A stretch of DNA of 5,295 bases from Acidobacteriota bacterium. GTDB lineage: Bacteria > Acidobacteriota > Terriglobia > UBA7540. Where the stretch lies: NCBI GenBank assembly GCA_021827245.1, contig JAKAWN010000462.1, forward strand, positions 1 through 5,295, read 5' to 3'. Each line of letters begins with the position of its first letter. Positions within the stretch are counted from its first letter, which is position 1. The notes below the pieces were generated by a model, which saw only the letters and a list, made by a program, of their open reading frames with translations, made no database searches and was not told the origin of the DNA. Positions 1 through 4,770 of the stretch are shown piece after piece. The position numbers and the translations under genes were made by a program.

Positions 1-29
1 ATCGCCCACTGGGCGTCGGTAAGGTCCAT
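1..29 (-). CDS. IS5-family transposase, N-terminal fragment cut by window edge
   Basis: Only the first nine complete codons are visible, reading MDLTDAQWA and leaving the window. This LTDAQW opening is the hallmark of the N-terminal domain of IS5-family DDE transposases (the DUF4096-type start), which normally continues with a short E-x-LLP motif. A GGGGAGAGG purine stretch lies upstream on the minus strand (about 43-51), so ATG at 29 is plausible; an in-frame GTG two codons earlier is an alternative start. Family assignment is from memory of the motif. The catalytic domain lies outside the window, so it cannot be judged whether the enzyme is intact. Confidence 0.6.
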
Positions 30-79
30 GAACACGTTTTGGACCTCTCCCCGCCCATCGGCAACGCCTAATTCGACTT

Positions 80-105
80 GTTGTGATTTATGAGATAGCT
101 TCTAG
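80..105 (-). repeat. putative outer end of the IS5-family element
   Basis: Upstream of the IS5-type transposase start, the minus strand reads CTAGAAGCTATCTCATAAAT. A terminal inverted repeat is expected about 50-100 bases before the transposase start, and CTAG at 102-105 is a known target type for IS5-like elements. The other end is not in the window, so the repeat cannot be confirmed. The exact boundary is a guess. Confidence 0.25.
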
Positions 106-190
106 TCCGGGAGTAAGAGTCTTCGTCTCGCTATACCGAACAGGGTCAAACTCGGCAGCATGGCAGCAAAACGGGGATTGGGCCTGATAG

Positions 191-388
191 GGGCTCGTAA
201 GTCGCGGAAAACCAAACCGACCCACTGCTTGGAATTGGGTCCGATCACTCTACGAACGGGCCTATTCCAGTCCGTTGATCGTGCAGGTGCTCGTAGAGTT
301 GTTCTCCGAGAAGGGAATCCTCAATCAGCGGGATCTGCTCGAGCGAGTGCGAAAACTGAAACAGGATATGGAATCCAAGAAGCACTGA
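191..388 (+). pseudogene. 3' end of an unrecognised gene (possible relic)
   Basis: A frame open from 191 (after an in-frame TAG at 188) to TGA at 386-388 ends in a charged, heptad-like helix (residues such as LVELFSEKGIL, then RDLLERVRKLK, then a lysine-rich tail SKKH). This is what a real C-terminus looks like, unlike the other frames here. No good start codon with a ribosome binding site is visible; TTG 275 and GTG 281 are candidates. The N-terminal part reads less like protein, so the gene may be truncated. The product was not recognised. The stop is followed 10 bases later by the next start at 399, with a GAGGGG motif overlapping the stop, as in coupled genes. Confidence 0.35.
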
Positions 389-398
389 GGGGCCGCGC

Positions 399-719
399 AT
401 GGTGGCAAAAAAAGAGAAACTCTCGATGGGGCGTCAAGAAGAATCCCCTCGCCGAAGGCAGAAACAACACAAAAGGAATTGGGGATTCCTTCTCTTCGCG
501 GATGAACTGGTTTCGGACATGGCCGCCGAGGGCATGGACCACCCTTGGGCATTGAGCAGTTGCGTCAAGACAGGGAGCAAGACGCGGAAGCGCCGAATGT
601 TGCTGGGGCGCGCTGGGTGCGGGAAATCACCCAGCGCGCCGATAGCCAGCGTTGCCCGCAGAGCGGGCAGCGACAGCTCCGGATATTTCATCACCACCTA
701 CGCCGCTGCCGCAAGGTGA
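399..719 (+). CDS. small hypothetical frame, possibly decayed
   Basis: ATG 399 is preceded by GAGGGG six bases upstream and lies 10 bases after the preceding stop, which is good initiation context. The 106-residue product begins with a very basic, glutamine- and arginine-rich stretch, followed by FADELVSDMAAEGMDHPW, then a basic segment and GRAGCGKS, which fits the Walker A pattern GxxxxGK[ST]. After that the frame loses protein character. The neighbouring frame from about 545 to 727 also stays open, so a frameshift near 545 is possible. The P-loop match is short and lies in a protein too small for a known ATPase; it may be chance or the remnant of an IstB-like ATPase. No family was recognised. 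Confidence 0.25.
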   Translation: MVAKKEKLSMGRQEESPRRRQKQHKRNWGFLLFADELVSDMAAEGMDHPWALSSCVKTGSKTRKRRMLLGRAGCGKSPSAPIASVARRAGSDSSGYFITTYAAAAR

Positions 720-1236
720 TGCCGTAGCGGGATCATGACCTCTGGTTTTTGACTGACGTGGCTGCGAAAGAGCATGCATTTCCTGCCAAGAGGGTTTCCT
801 GTCCTCGCCAGCTCCCAAGGTAAGACCAAAGTTGGCTCGTGGCGGTAGACTTTGCACCTGCAGGAAACGTTGCTATGAAGCGTGTCAGGACAAGGTGCTT
901 CGATTCGATCATGTGTGGAATTCCGACCGCTTTTCTAACCAGCCTCGCAGACCTCTCTCAACCGTCGTTTCCCTGAGGAAGGCCCGCGGTGCAAAGAACG
1001 GAATTTCACTGACTTTCGCGAACCGGCCAAGTTGCGTCCTTGCCCATCACTCTGCGACACACCGACCAGGCACCTACGAGATCCGGCCGGTGCCGGAAGT
1101 GAGAACGTCGGATTGCAATTCTCTCGTCCTTGATAAGAGGCTACTGCGCGAAAGGGTAAGAGCACCACGCTCACCCTTGAGTATCGCTCGCGGGTACACC
1201 GGAGCTGTGATTACGAGCCCTCTCCCATCACTCCAC
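720..1236. other. stretch without a supported gene
   Basis: Long frames exist on both strands (for example plus-strand 832-1479 and minus-strand 935-1174). Their translations are rich in arginine, serine and cysteine, have no recognisable domain and lack ribosome binding sites at their starts. I see no RNA gene, no strong terminator and no mobile element end. The stretch may be eroded coding sequence. Confidence 0.4.
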
Positions 1237-1434
1237 TCACTCGGATGCCAGTGCGTCCTTCAGGACTTTGGTCGGATCGGCGCGGCATACACCGGCGGCC
1301 AAATTGGCATCTTCCCTGATCCATTTCGCCAGCAGGCCCACCACTTGCACATATTCGCTCCGCTCACAGCCTCCCGTTCTTTTCCGACTCTGAGGGAGGT
1401 CTTGGCCGGTAGATTTTTTGAATTCTCCAGACAT
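1237..1434 (-). CDS. small hypothetical protein, 65 residues
   Basis: The frame from ATG 1434 to TGA 1237-1239 gives a hydrophilic N-terminus (residues 1-26, basic) followed by a probable helical domain: VQVVGLLAKWIRED at 29-42, ANLAAGVC at 43-50, and a charged C-terminal helix TKVLKDALASE at 55-65. Codon third positions become GC-rich in the second half, as expected for a gene in this DNA. An in-frame TTG at 1467 would add 11 residues. No Shine-Dalgarno sequence is evident before either start, which weakens the call. The plus strand also stays open across this region, but its translation looks like an antisense shadow. The product was not recognised; it could be the surviving C-terminal part of a larger gene. 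Confidence 0.4.
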   Translation of the reverse strand: MSGEFKKSTGQDLPQSRKRTGGCERSEYVQVVGLLAKWIREDANLAAGVCRADPTKVLKDALASE

Positions 1435-1479
1435 AGGGGAAAACTTGTCAGCTTGTGGCCTTTGCAAGCGTCAGTTTAG

Positions 1480-1845
1480 GCGCTTTCCAACTTCAGGCCA
1501 GCATCTAGAACACTTCCTTTCCATATCGATATACGATTGAAGATGCCAGCTTATAGGAGCCATGTCTGGTTGCTTGTGCACGGTAAGTGATTAATCATTG
1601 GGGCACGGACCCGAAAGCAACCCTCTCGCCGATTGGCACCATGCGGCCATGACACCGGCAGAAACCTCGCAGACCTGGCCACGGACATCTGCGTCGCCTA
1701 GGAGTTGGCGTTCCCAATCCGGGATGACAGCTTCCACTGCCGACGCGGTGCGGTTTCGGCCGCCGGAACGAGATGTACTATGAGTACCTAAACCTAATCC
1801 ATTTTAACTGTTTGCTCCTCATAACGAGATTACTGGTTGGTCACC
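1480..1845. other. gap with no firm gene; possible minus-strand relic at 1591-1737
   Basis: A minus-strand frame from GTG 1737 to TAA 1591-1593 encodes 48 residues with a protein-like core (VIPDWERQLLGDADV, then CEVSAGVMAAW) but lacks a ribosome binding site. It ends in a less convincing tail, so it may be a relic. A perfect 10-base palindrome ATATCGATAT lies at 1523-1532. A ribosome-binding-site-like TAGGAGCC precedes an ATG at 1562 whose frame closes after 10 codons. Nothing else is supportable. Confidence 0.3.
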
Positions 1846-1873
1846 TTGACAGCGGGTGTTGTTCTGATACGAT
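1846..1873 (+). promoter_or_regulatory. sigma-70-like promoter for the FecR-like gene
   Basis: A perfect -35 hexamer TTGACA (1846-1851) is followed after 16 bases by TACGAT (1868-1873), a four-of-six match to the -10 consensus. Transcription would start near 1880, leaving a leader of about 48 bases before the ATG at 1928. Confidence 0.55.
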
Positions 1874-1912
1874 ACGCAGGAATTTGAACATGCCGGATTC
1901 TCAGTGCCGCGT

Positions 1913-1919
1913 GGGAGGA
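1913..1919 (+). promoter_or_regulatory. ribosome binding site deciding ATG 1928
   Basis: GGGAGGA ends eight bases before ATG 1928. The alternative in-frame GTG at 1904 lies upstream of this site and would translate through it, so 1928 is the better start. ATG 1928 also puts the signal peptide at the very N-terminus. Confidence 0.7.
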
Positions 1920-1927
1920 CCCTATCC

Positions 1928-2632
1928 ATGCTGAAGCAGGCAGTGGCCTTGCTGATGGCGAGTTTGCTGGCTGTCCCGGTCTGGGCGATTTCTACCCCCT
2001 TGGGATTTGTCGACTCCAGCAAAAATGCAACGTTGTCTGGAACCCATGTGGCGGCCGGAGCGACCGTCTTCGATAGCGATGGCGTTCAGGTTCTCTCGGG
2101 AGGCAGCCTGAGTGTTTCTTTGACTGGCGGCTCGAGGGCCACGTTCGCCCCGAACACCGATGCGACCTTCGCCCGAGATGGCGGTCAAGTCGTCGTGAAT
2201 TTGCAAAGGGGCGTGGCGCTCTTAATGACCACCGCAAAGTCCTCCGTGGAGGCAGTGGTCGCCAACGTGTCCTTCCGTCCAAAGGTTCCAAACCGCCCCT
2301 CAACTGGCTGGCTCGAACTGAAGGGTAGCCAGGTCGTCCTCTACGCGAACAGAGGCGACTGGCTGGTGAACATCGGACATGACGGGAAATCCGTTCTGCT
2401 CCGCCAGGGCAATCGACTCCAAGGCTCGCTGACCACGGCGGGGCAGGGAGTTAACGTTGACCCCCATAAGAGCCACAAGAAAAAGCTTGCCGCCTTCTTG
2501 ATTAGCGCCGGGTTGGGAGGTCTGGCGGCGGGTCTGGCCATTGGGTTGGAACCGACTGCATTCGTGGATTGCGTTGACCCTGTCCAGCCGACCGTTTGCG
2601 GACCTCCTGTGGCCAGTCCGGTTGCACCCTAG
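1928..2632 (+). CDS. exported FecR-like protein with C-terminal hydrophobic segment
   Basis: The 234-residue product starts with a signal peptide: MLKQ, a hydrophobic core at 5-18, and a VWA cleavage site after Ala20. It should therefore leave the cytoplasm. Residues about 36-110 have the beta-rich FecR-like pattern: GTHVAAGATVFDSDGVQV, then GGSLSVSLTGGS, APNTDATF, and a VVVNLQRGVALL strand. This fold is known as a periplasmic sensor or scaffold domain; here the role is inferred. A second beta-rich stretch spans about 115-175. Then come a His/Lys cluster (HKSHKKK) and a glycine-rich hydrophobic helix at about 187-207, followed by a proline-rich tail with two cysteines. The lysines before that helix sit oddly with an exported N-side, so it may not be a normal membrane anchor. 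The gene is monocistronic under its own promoter. No sigma factor or TonB receptor lies nearby, so classical iron signalling is not supported. Confidence 0.75.
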   Translation: MLKQAVALLMASLLAVPVWAISTPLGFVDSSKNATLSGTHVAAGATVFDSDGVQVLSGGSLSVSLTGGSRATFAPNTDATFARDGGQVVVNLQRGVALLMTTAKSSVEAVVANVSFRPKVPNRPSTGWLELKGSQVVLYANRGDWLVNIGHDGKSVLLRQGNRLQGSLTTAGQGVNVDPHKSHKKKLAAFLISAGLGGLAAGLAIGLEPTAFVDCVDPVQPTVCGPPVASPVAP

Positions 2633-3036
2633 CCTTGGTCGGTAATTCTTCCTCTCTGTGGGGCTTCTGCCCAGGTCATTGCGCAGTGGCCAAATCGTAG
2701 ATCGCTTCCAGGCAGTGCCCGTCGATAGTGACGTTGTCTCACGCGCGTGCGGGCTGTCTGGGTGAGCGACCAAACTGCGGGCCAGCCGCGCAGCATTCAC
2801 CTAGGTCGTCCGGAATGAATATCGCGAATCCTGCCTTCCGGCAGGACTTCCCCGGAAAATGGGGAGTATCCTGCAGCGGGCCTCAGCATAAGTGTGCCAA
2901 CCATCGTCACTGATTTTTCGGCAGACGACGGCGTTTGGCGCAACACGCACTGTCGAATGGCTCATCGCACACGGAAATCCGAGATCTGCGCCGCAAACGA
3001 ATTTGCTCGCGCGGAATTCCTGGTCGCAATACCTGC
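2633..3036. other. non-coding stretch between the FecR-like gene and IS630
   Basis: No frame here has a convincing start or protein-like translation on either strand. Just after the gene a weak TGGG...CCCA hairpin without a T-tract occurs near 2658-2673; it does not qualify as a terminator. The notable content is the pair of hairpins at 2830-2874. The last bases before 3037 form the left flank of the IS630 insertion. Confidence 0.45.
2828..2874. other. two mutually exclusive hairpins
   Basis: CCTGCC (2830-2835) pairs perfectly with GGCAGG (2840-2845) around a TTCC loop. The overlapping GCAGGA (2841-2846) pairs equally well with TCCTGC (2869-2874), enclosing a second stem TCCCC/GGGGA (2849-2853 with 2861-2865). 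ATCCTGC occurs as a direct repeat at 2828-2834 and 2868-2874, so the central GGCAGGA can pair to either side. No T-tract follows, so this is not a normal terminator. It might be the end of a decayed mobile element or a regulatory RNA fold. Confidence 0.4.
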
Positions 3037-3038
3037 TA
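3037..3038. repeat. TA target duplication, left copy
   Basis: TA directly abuts the left inverted repeat. The flanking C at 3036 and the first IS base G recreate CTAG. The partner copy is at 4177-4178. IS630-family elements duplicate TA on insertion. Confidence 0.7.
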
Positions 3039-3063
3039 GTCTGCCGTATCGTAAATAACTTTA
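3039..3063 (+). repeat. IS630 left terminal inverted repeat
   Basis: Comparison with the reverse complement of 4152-4176 gives 17 identities over 25 positions. The conserved blocks are GTCT at the tip, TC at positions 11-12, AAA at 15-17 and CTTTA at the inner end. Confidence 0.7.
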
Positions 3064-3083
3064 CTAATATTGGGAGGGAGCGT

Positions 3084-3143
3084 ATGCTGCGGCATGCCTC
3101 TTCCCGCCGCACCCCAACTGCTCCTTTCCGAATCCGAGCGTAA
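3084..3143 (+). other. short out-of-frame leader-like ORF over the transposase start
   Basis: ATG 3084 lies 3-6 bases after GGGAGGGAG and opens a 19-codon frame (MLRHASSRRTPTAPFRIRA) ending with TAA 3141-3143, inside the transposase gene in another frame. Its ribosome binding site spacing is better than that of the transposase ATG ten bases downstream. It may merely reflect relaxed initiation, or it may damp transposase translation. Confidence 0.25.
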
Positions 3144-4179
3144 GCAGCTACTGGCACTCAGCCGCCACCGCAGCACACCCAGGGGGATTGTTCTGCGCCT
3201 GAACATCGTCCTGGGTGCCGCGGAGGGAATTGCGAACCACGTTCTCGCTCGCCAACTGTCCACCTCTTTGCCCACCGTGCTGCTGTGGCGAAGGCGGTTT
3301 GACAGCGGCGGCTTGGCCGCCGTTCTGGAAGACCGCCCCCGCAGCGGGCGCCCGAAGCAGATCTCTGAACAGCGGGAAGCGGCCATCGTGGAGGCAACGA
3401 TCCGGACGGCTCCCCGAGATGCCACCCACTGGAGCGTGCGAGCCATGGCGGCGAGCCAGAAGCTCAGCCCCGCCACCGTGCAGCGAATCTGGAAGAAACA
3501 CAAGCTGCAACCGCATCGCGTGGAGTCTTTCAAATTCAGCAGCGATCCCGCGTTTGCTCCAAAGGTGCGCGACATCGTCGGGCTGTACATCCACCCGCCA
3601 GAGAAGGCCATCGTTCTGAGCGTGGACGAGAAGAGTCAGATTCAGGCGCTGGATCGCACACAACCTATTCTGCCGCTACGGCCCGGCTTGCCGGAACGGC
3701 AGACCCACGATTACGAGCGGCACGGGACCACGACGTTGTTTGCCGCCCTGAATGTTCTGGAAGGCACGGTCATCGGCCAATGCCAGAGGCGGCATCGGCA
3801 TCAGGAGTTTCTCCGCTTCCTCGACTGCATCGATGAATCGGTCGACCCCAGCCTGGACATTCATCTGGTGCTCGACAACTACGGGACCCAGAAACATCCC
3901 GAAGTGAAGGAGTGGCTGATCGAGCGACCACGCTATCACGTGCACTTCACCCCAACCGGTTCATCCTGGCTGAATCAGATCGAGCGCTGGTTCGCCGAAA
4001 TCACCCGCAAGCGCATTCGCCGTGGCACCTTCCGGAGCGTCCGCGAACTGGTCAAGGCCATCCAGGACTATCTCCGGCAATACAACAAGAATCCCCAACC
4101 TTTCCAGTGGGTGGCCAGCGCCAGTCGGATCATCCGGAAGGTCAACAAATATAAAGAACTTTCAGAAACAGGAGACTAG
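3094..4179 (+). CDS. IS630-family DDE transposase, intact
   Basis: This 361-residue enzyme cuts and joins the element's ends during cut-and-paste transposition. Residues about 10-70 form the first helix-turn-helix region (RLNIVLGAAEG, then STSLPTVLLWRRRF), ending in DRPRSGRPKQ, a family signature. Residues about 80-145 form a second DNA-binding domain. The catalytic DDE core follows: Asp178 in SVDEKSQ, Asp261 in LVLDNYGTQK and Glu297 in SSWLNQIERWF, with 35 residues between the last two, as expected for IS630/Tc1-type enzymes. All three acids are present, and length is normal. ATG 3094 was chosen because MPLPAAPQ is a typical family N-terminus; an in-frame TTG at 3070 has no ribosome binding site before it. 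GGGAGGGAG at 3072-3080 is rather far from 3094 and fits an out-of-frame ATG at 3084 better. The stop TAG is completed by the duplicated target TA and the flanking G. Confidence 0.9.
   Translation: MPLPAAPQLLLSESERKQLLALSRHRSTPRGIVLRLNIVLGAAEGIANHVLARQLSTSLPTVLLWRRRFDSGGLAAVLEDRPRSGRPKQISEQREAAIVEATIRTAPRDATHWSVRAMAASQKLSPATVQRIWKKHKLQPHRVESFKFSSDPAFAPKVRDIVGLYIHPPEKAIVLSVDEKSQIQALDRTQPILPLRPGLPERQTHDYERHGTTTLFAALNVLEGTVIGQCQRRHRHQEFLRFLDCIDESVDPSLDIHLVLDNYGTQKHPEVKEWLIERPRYHVHFTPTGSSWLNQIERWFAEITRKRIRRGTFRSVRELVKAIQDYLRQYNKNPQPFQWVASASRIIRKVNKYKELSETGD
4152..4176 (-). repeat. IS630 right terminal inverted repeat
   Basis: This is the partner of 3039-3063, with 17 of 25 positions identical. 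It also encodes the last residues of the transposase, so the coding frame runs to the very tip of the element. Confidence 0.7.
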
Positions 4180-4293
4180 GATGTTCGCCAAGACGGCGAG
4201 CGCAAGGATCGCAAACAGGTCTTCCGCCTCGAGACCGAAGAACATCACGCGTGTTCGCAGGTTGCGATATGCTGGTGTAATTTCCAGCGCCAT
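4162..4293 (-). pseudogene. VirB3/TrbD-like membrane protein, cut by IS630
   Basis: From ATG 4293 the native frame gives 39 codons (to 4177), then runs four codons into the IS right end (VSCF) and stops at TGA 4162-4164. The remaining N-terminus has a short polar start (LEITPAYRNLRTR), then GLEAEDL and the beginning of a membrane helix (FAILALAVLANIL). VirB3 and TrbD proteins of type IV secretion systems are about 90-110 residues, sit in the inner membrane and have a similar start, so the assignment is a reasonable inference but not proven. A perfect AAGGAGG lies four bases upstream, and the gap to the preceding stop (4310) is 16 bases, showing it belongs to the same operon. It has lost most of its membrane region and is presumably non-functional. 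Confidence 0.45.
4177..4178. repeat. TA target duplication, right copy
   Basis: TA directly follows the right inverted repeat and matches 3037-3038. With the following G it supplies the TAG stop of the transposase. Confidence 0.7.
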
Positions 4294-4297
4294 TACT

Positions 4298-4304
4298 CCT
4301 CCTT
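4298..4304 (-). promoter_or_regulatory. consensus ribosome binding site of the VirB3-like gene
   Basis: AAGGAGG on the minus strand lies four bases before ATG 4293, in the short gap after the upstream stop. It supports the gene being real even though only its start survives. Confidence 0.7.
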
Positions 4305-4309
4305 ACTGG

Positions 4310-4762
4310 CTACGTCACTCCACCCGTGCCCTGGAGCACAAAAAACTCTCCCAGCCGGACGAGTCCCGACAACAGCAGGCACAGCGCCGCCGCCACAAAA
4401 TGGCGCATCCAGCCTTCGGTAGGATGAACGTGCGTCACGATACCCATGCGCAGGGCGCCAGCCGCAACCTGCAAGCCGGCGTAGACCGGCAACAGCACGT
4501 TGCAAGTCCAGTTCACCAGGCTAAGCAGGGCCGCCCAATAGACCTCGGGATCGTTCCAAGCCCGCTGCGCCGCAAAGGCTTCCAGCGTGCGCAGCAGGCC
4601 GGAAGCCATCAAGCACGAGAAGCCGCCGTACATGGCCTGCGCGTAGGATTCCCGGCGGGAAAACAGAAGAATCGCAAACGCGAAGAATAACCCCGCCAGC
4701 GTGGGCAGAATCACATTCCCAGCCCAATTCGCCAAGTTCAGGATTCCATTTGTGAAGGACAT
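4310..4762 (-). CDS. four-helix membrane protein made of a duplicated two-helix module
   Basis: The 150-residue product is very hydrophobic and has about four membrane segments: 14-34, 44-62, 80-104 and 122-142. It is an internal duplication. Residues 7-66 and 79-144 both carry NW..NV.LP..AGL followed by a second helix with SGL.R..E.F and a final Q. The loop inside each hairpin is short and polar, and the linker at 67-78 is acidic and aromatic. ATG 4762 is preceded by TAGGAG, which overlaps the stop codon of the upstream gene, so the two are translationally coupled with an eight-base gap. No secretion signal other than the helices is seen. Hairpin proteins of this size next to a VirB3-like gene recall VirB2/TrbC pilins, but a fused double pilin would be unusual, so this is inference. 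No named family was recognised. Confidence 0.7.
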   Translation of the reverse strand: MSFTNGILNLANWAGNVILPTLAGLFFAFAILLFSRRESYAQAMYGGFSCLMASGLLRTLEAFAAQRAWNDPEVYWAALLSLVNWTCNVLLPVYAGLQVAAGALRMGIVTHVHPTEGWMRHFVAAALCLLLSGLVRLGEFFVLQGTGGVT

Positions 4763-4770
4763 TCCTGCTC

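Larger units (their letters stand above)
3039..4176 (+). mobile_element. complete IS630-family insertion sequence, 1138 bp
   Basis: The element has imperfect terminal inverted repeats, one transposase gene filling almost the whole length, and TA on both sides. The empty target reconstructs as CTAG, the preferred site known for IS630. Length and layout fit the family. The right end contains the last transposase codons. It has interrupted the 3' part of a minus-strand VirB3-like gene. The intact transposase suggests a recent or still active element. Confidence 0.8.

Noticed and set aside
160..555. A 131-codon plus-strand frame with an ATG start
   Set aside because: There is no ribosome binding site, the composition is low in hydrophobic core residues, and it overlaps the more convincing C-terminal helix frame at 191-388.
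589..640. Walker-A-like GRAGCGKS as evidence for an ATPase gene
   Set aside because: The match is only eight residues in a small frame without Walker B or other motifs; kept only as a weak hint of decay.
689..727. CATCACC/GGTGATG and CTACG/CGTAG pairings resembling an RNA pseudoknot
   Set aside because: The connecting loop between the second strands is one base, too short to span a seven-pair stem, and neither stem has other support.
832..1479. A 215-codon plus-strand open frame
   Set aside because: Its translation is rich in arginine, serine, histidine and cysteine without domain character, it has no ribosome binding site, and its second half is antisense to a more protein-like minus-strand frame.
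1523..1532. Perfect palindrome ATATCGATAT as an operator
   Set aside because: A ten-base AT-rich palindrome occurs by chance, and no supported gene starts next to it.
2655..2675. TGGG...CCCA hairpin as terminator of the FecR-like gene
   Set aside because: The stem is only about four pairs and no T-tract follows.
3036..3663. Long minus-strand frames inside the IS630 element
   Set aside because: They are antisense shadows of the intact transposase and have no start signals.
4022..4690. A 222-codon plus-strand frame running from the transposase across the membrane genes
   Set aside because: It is an off-frame shadow rich in serine, arginine and glutamine that crosses the IS boundary; no ribosome binding site or domain.
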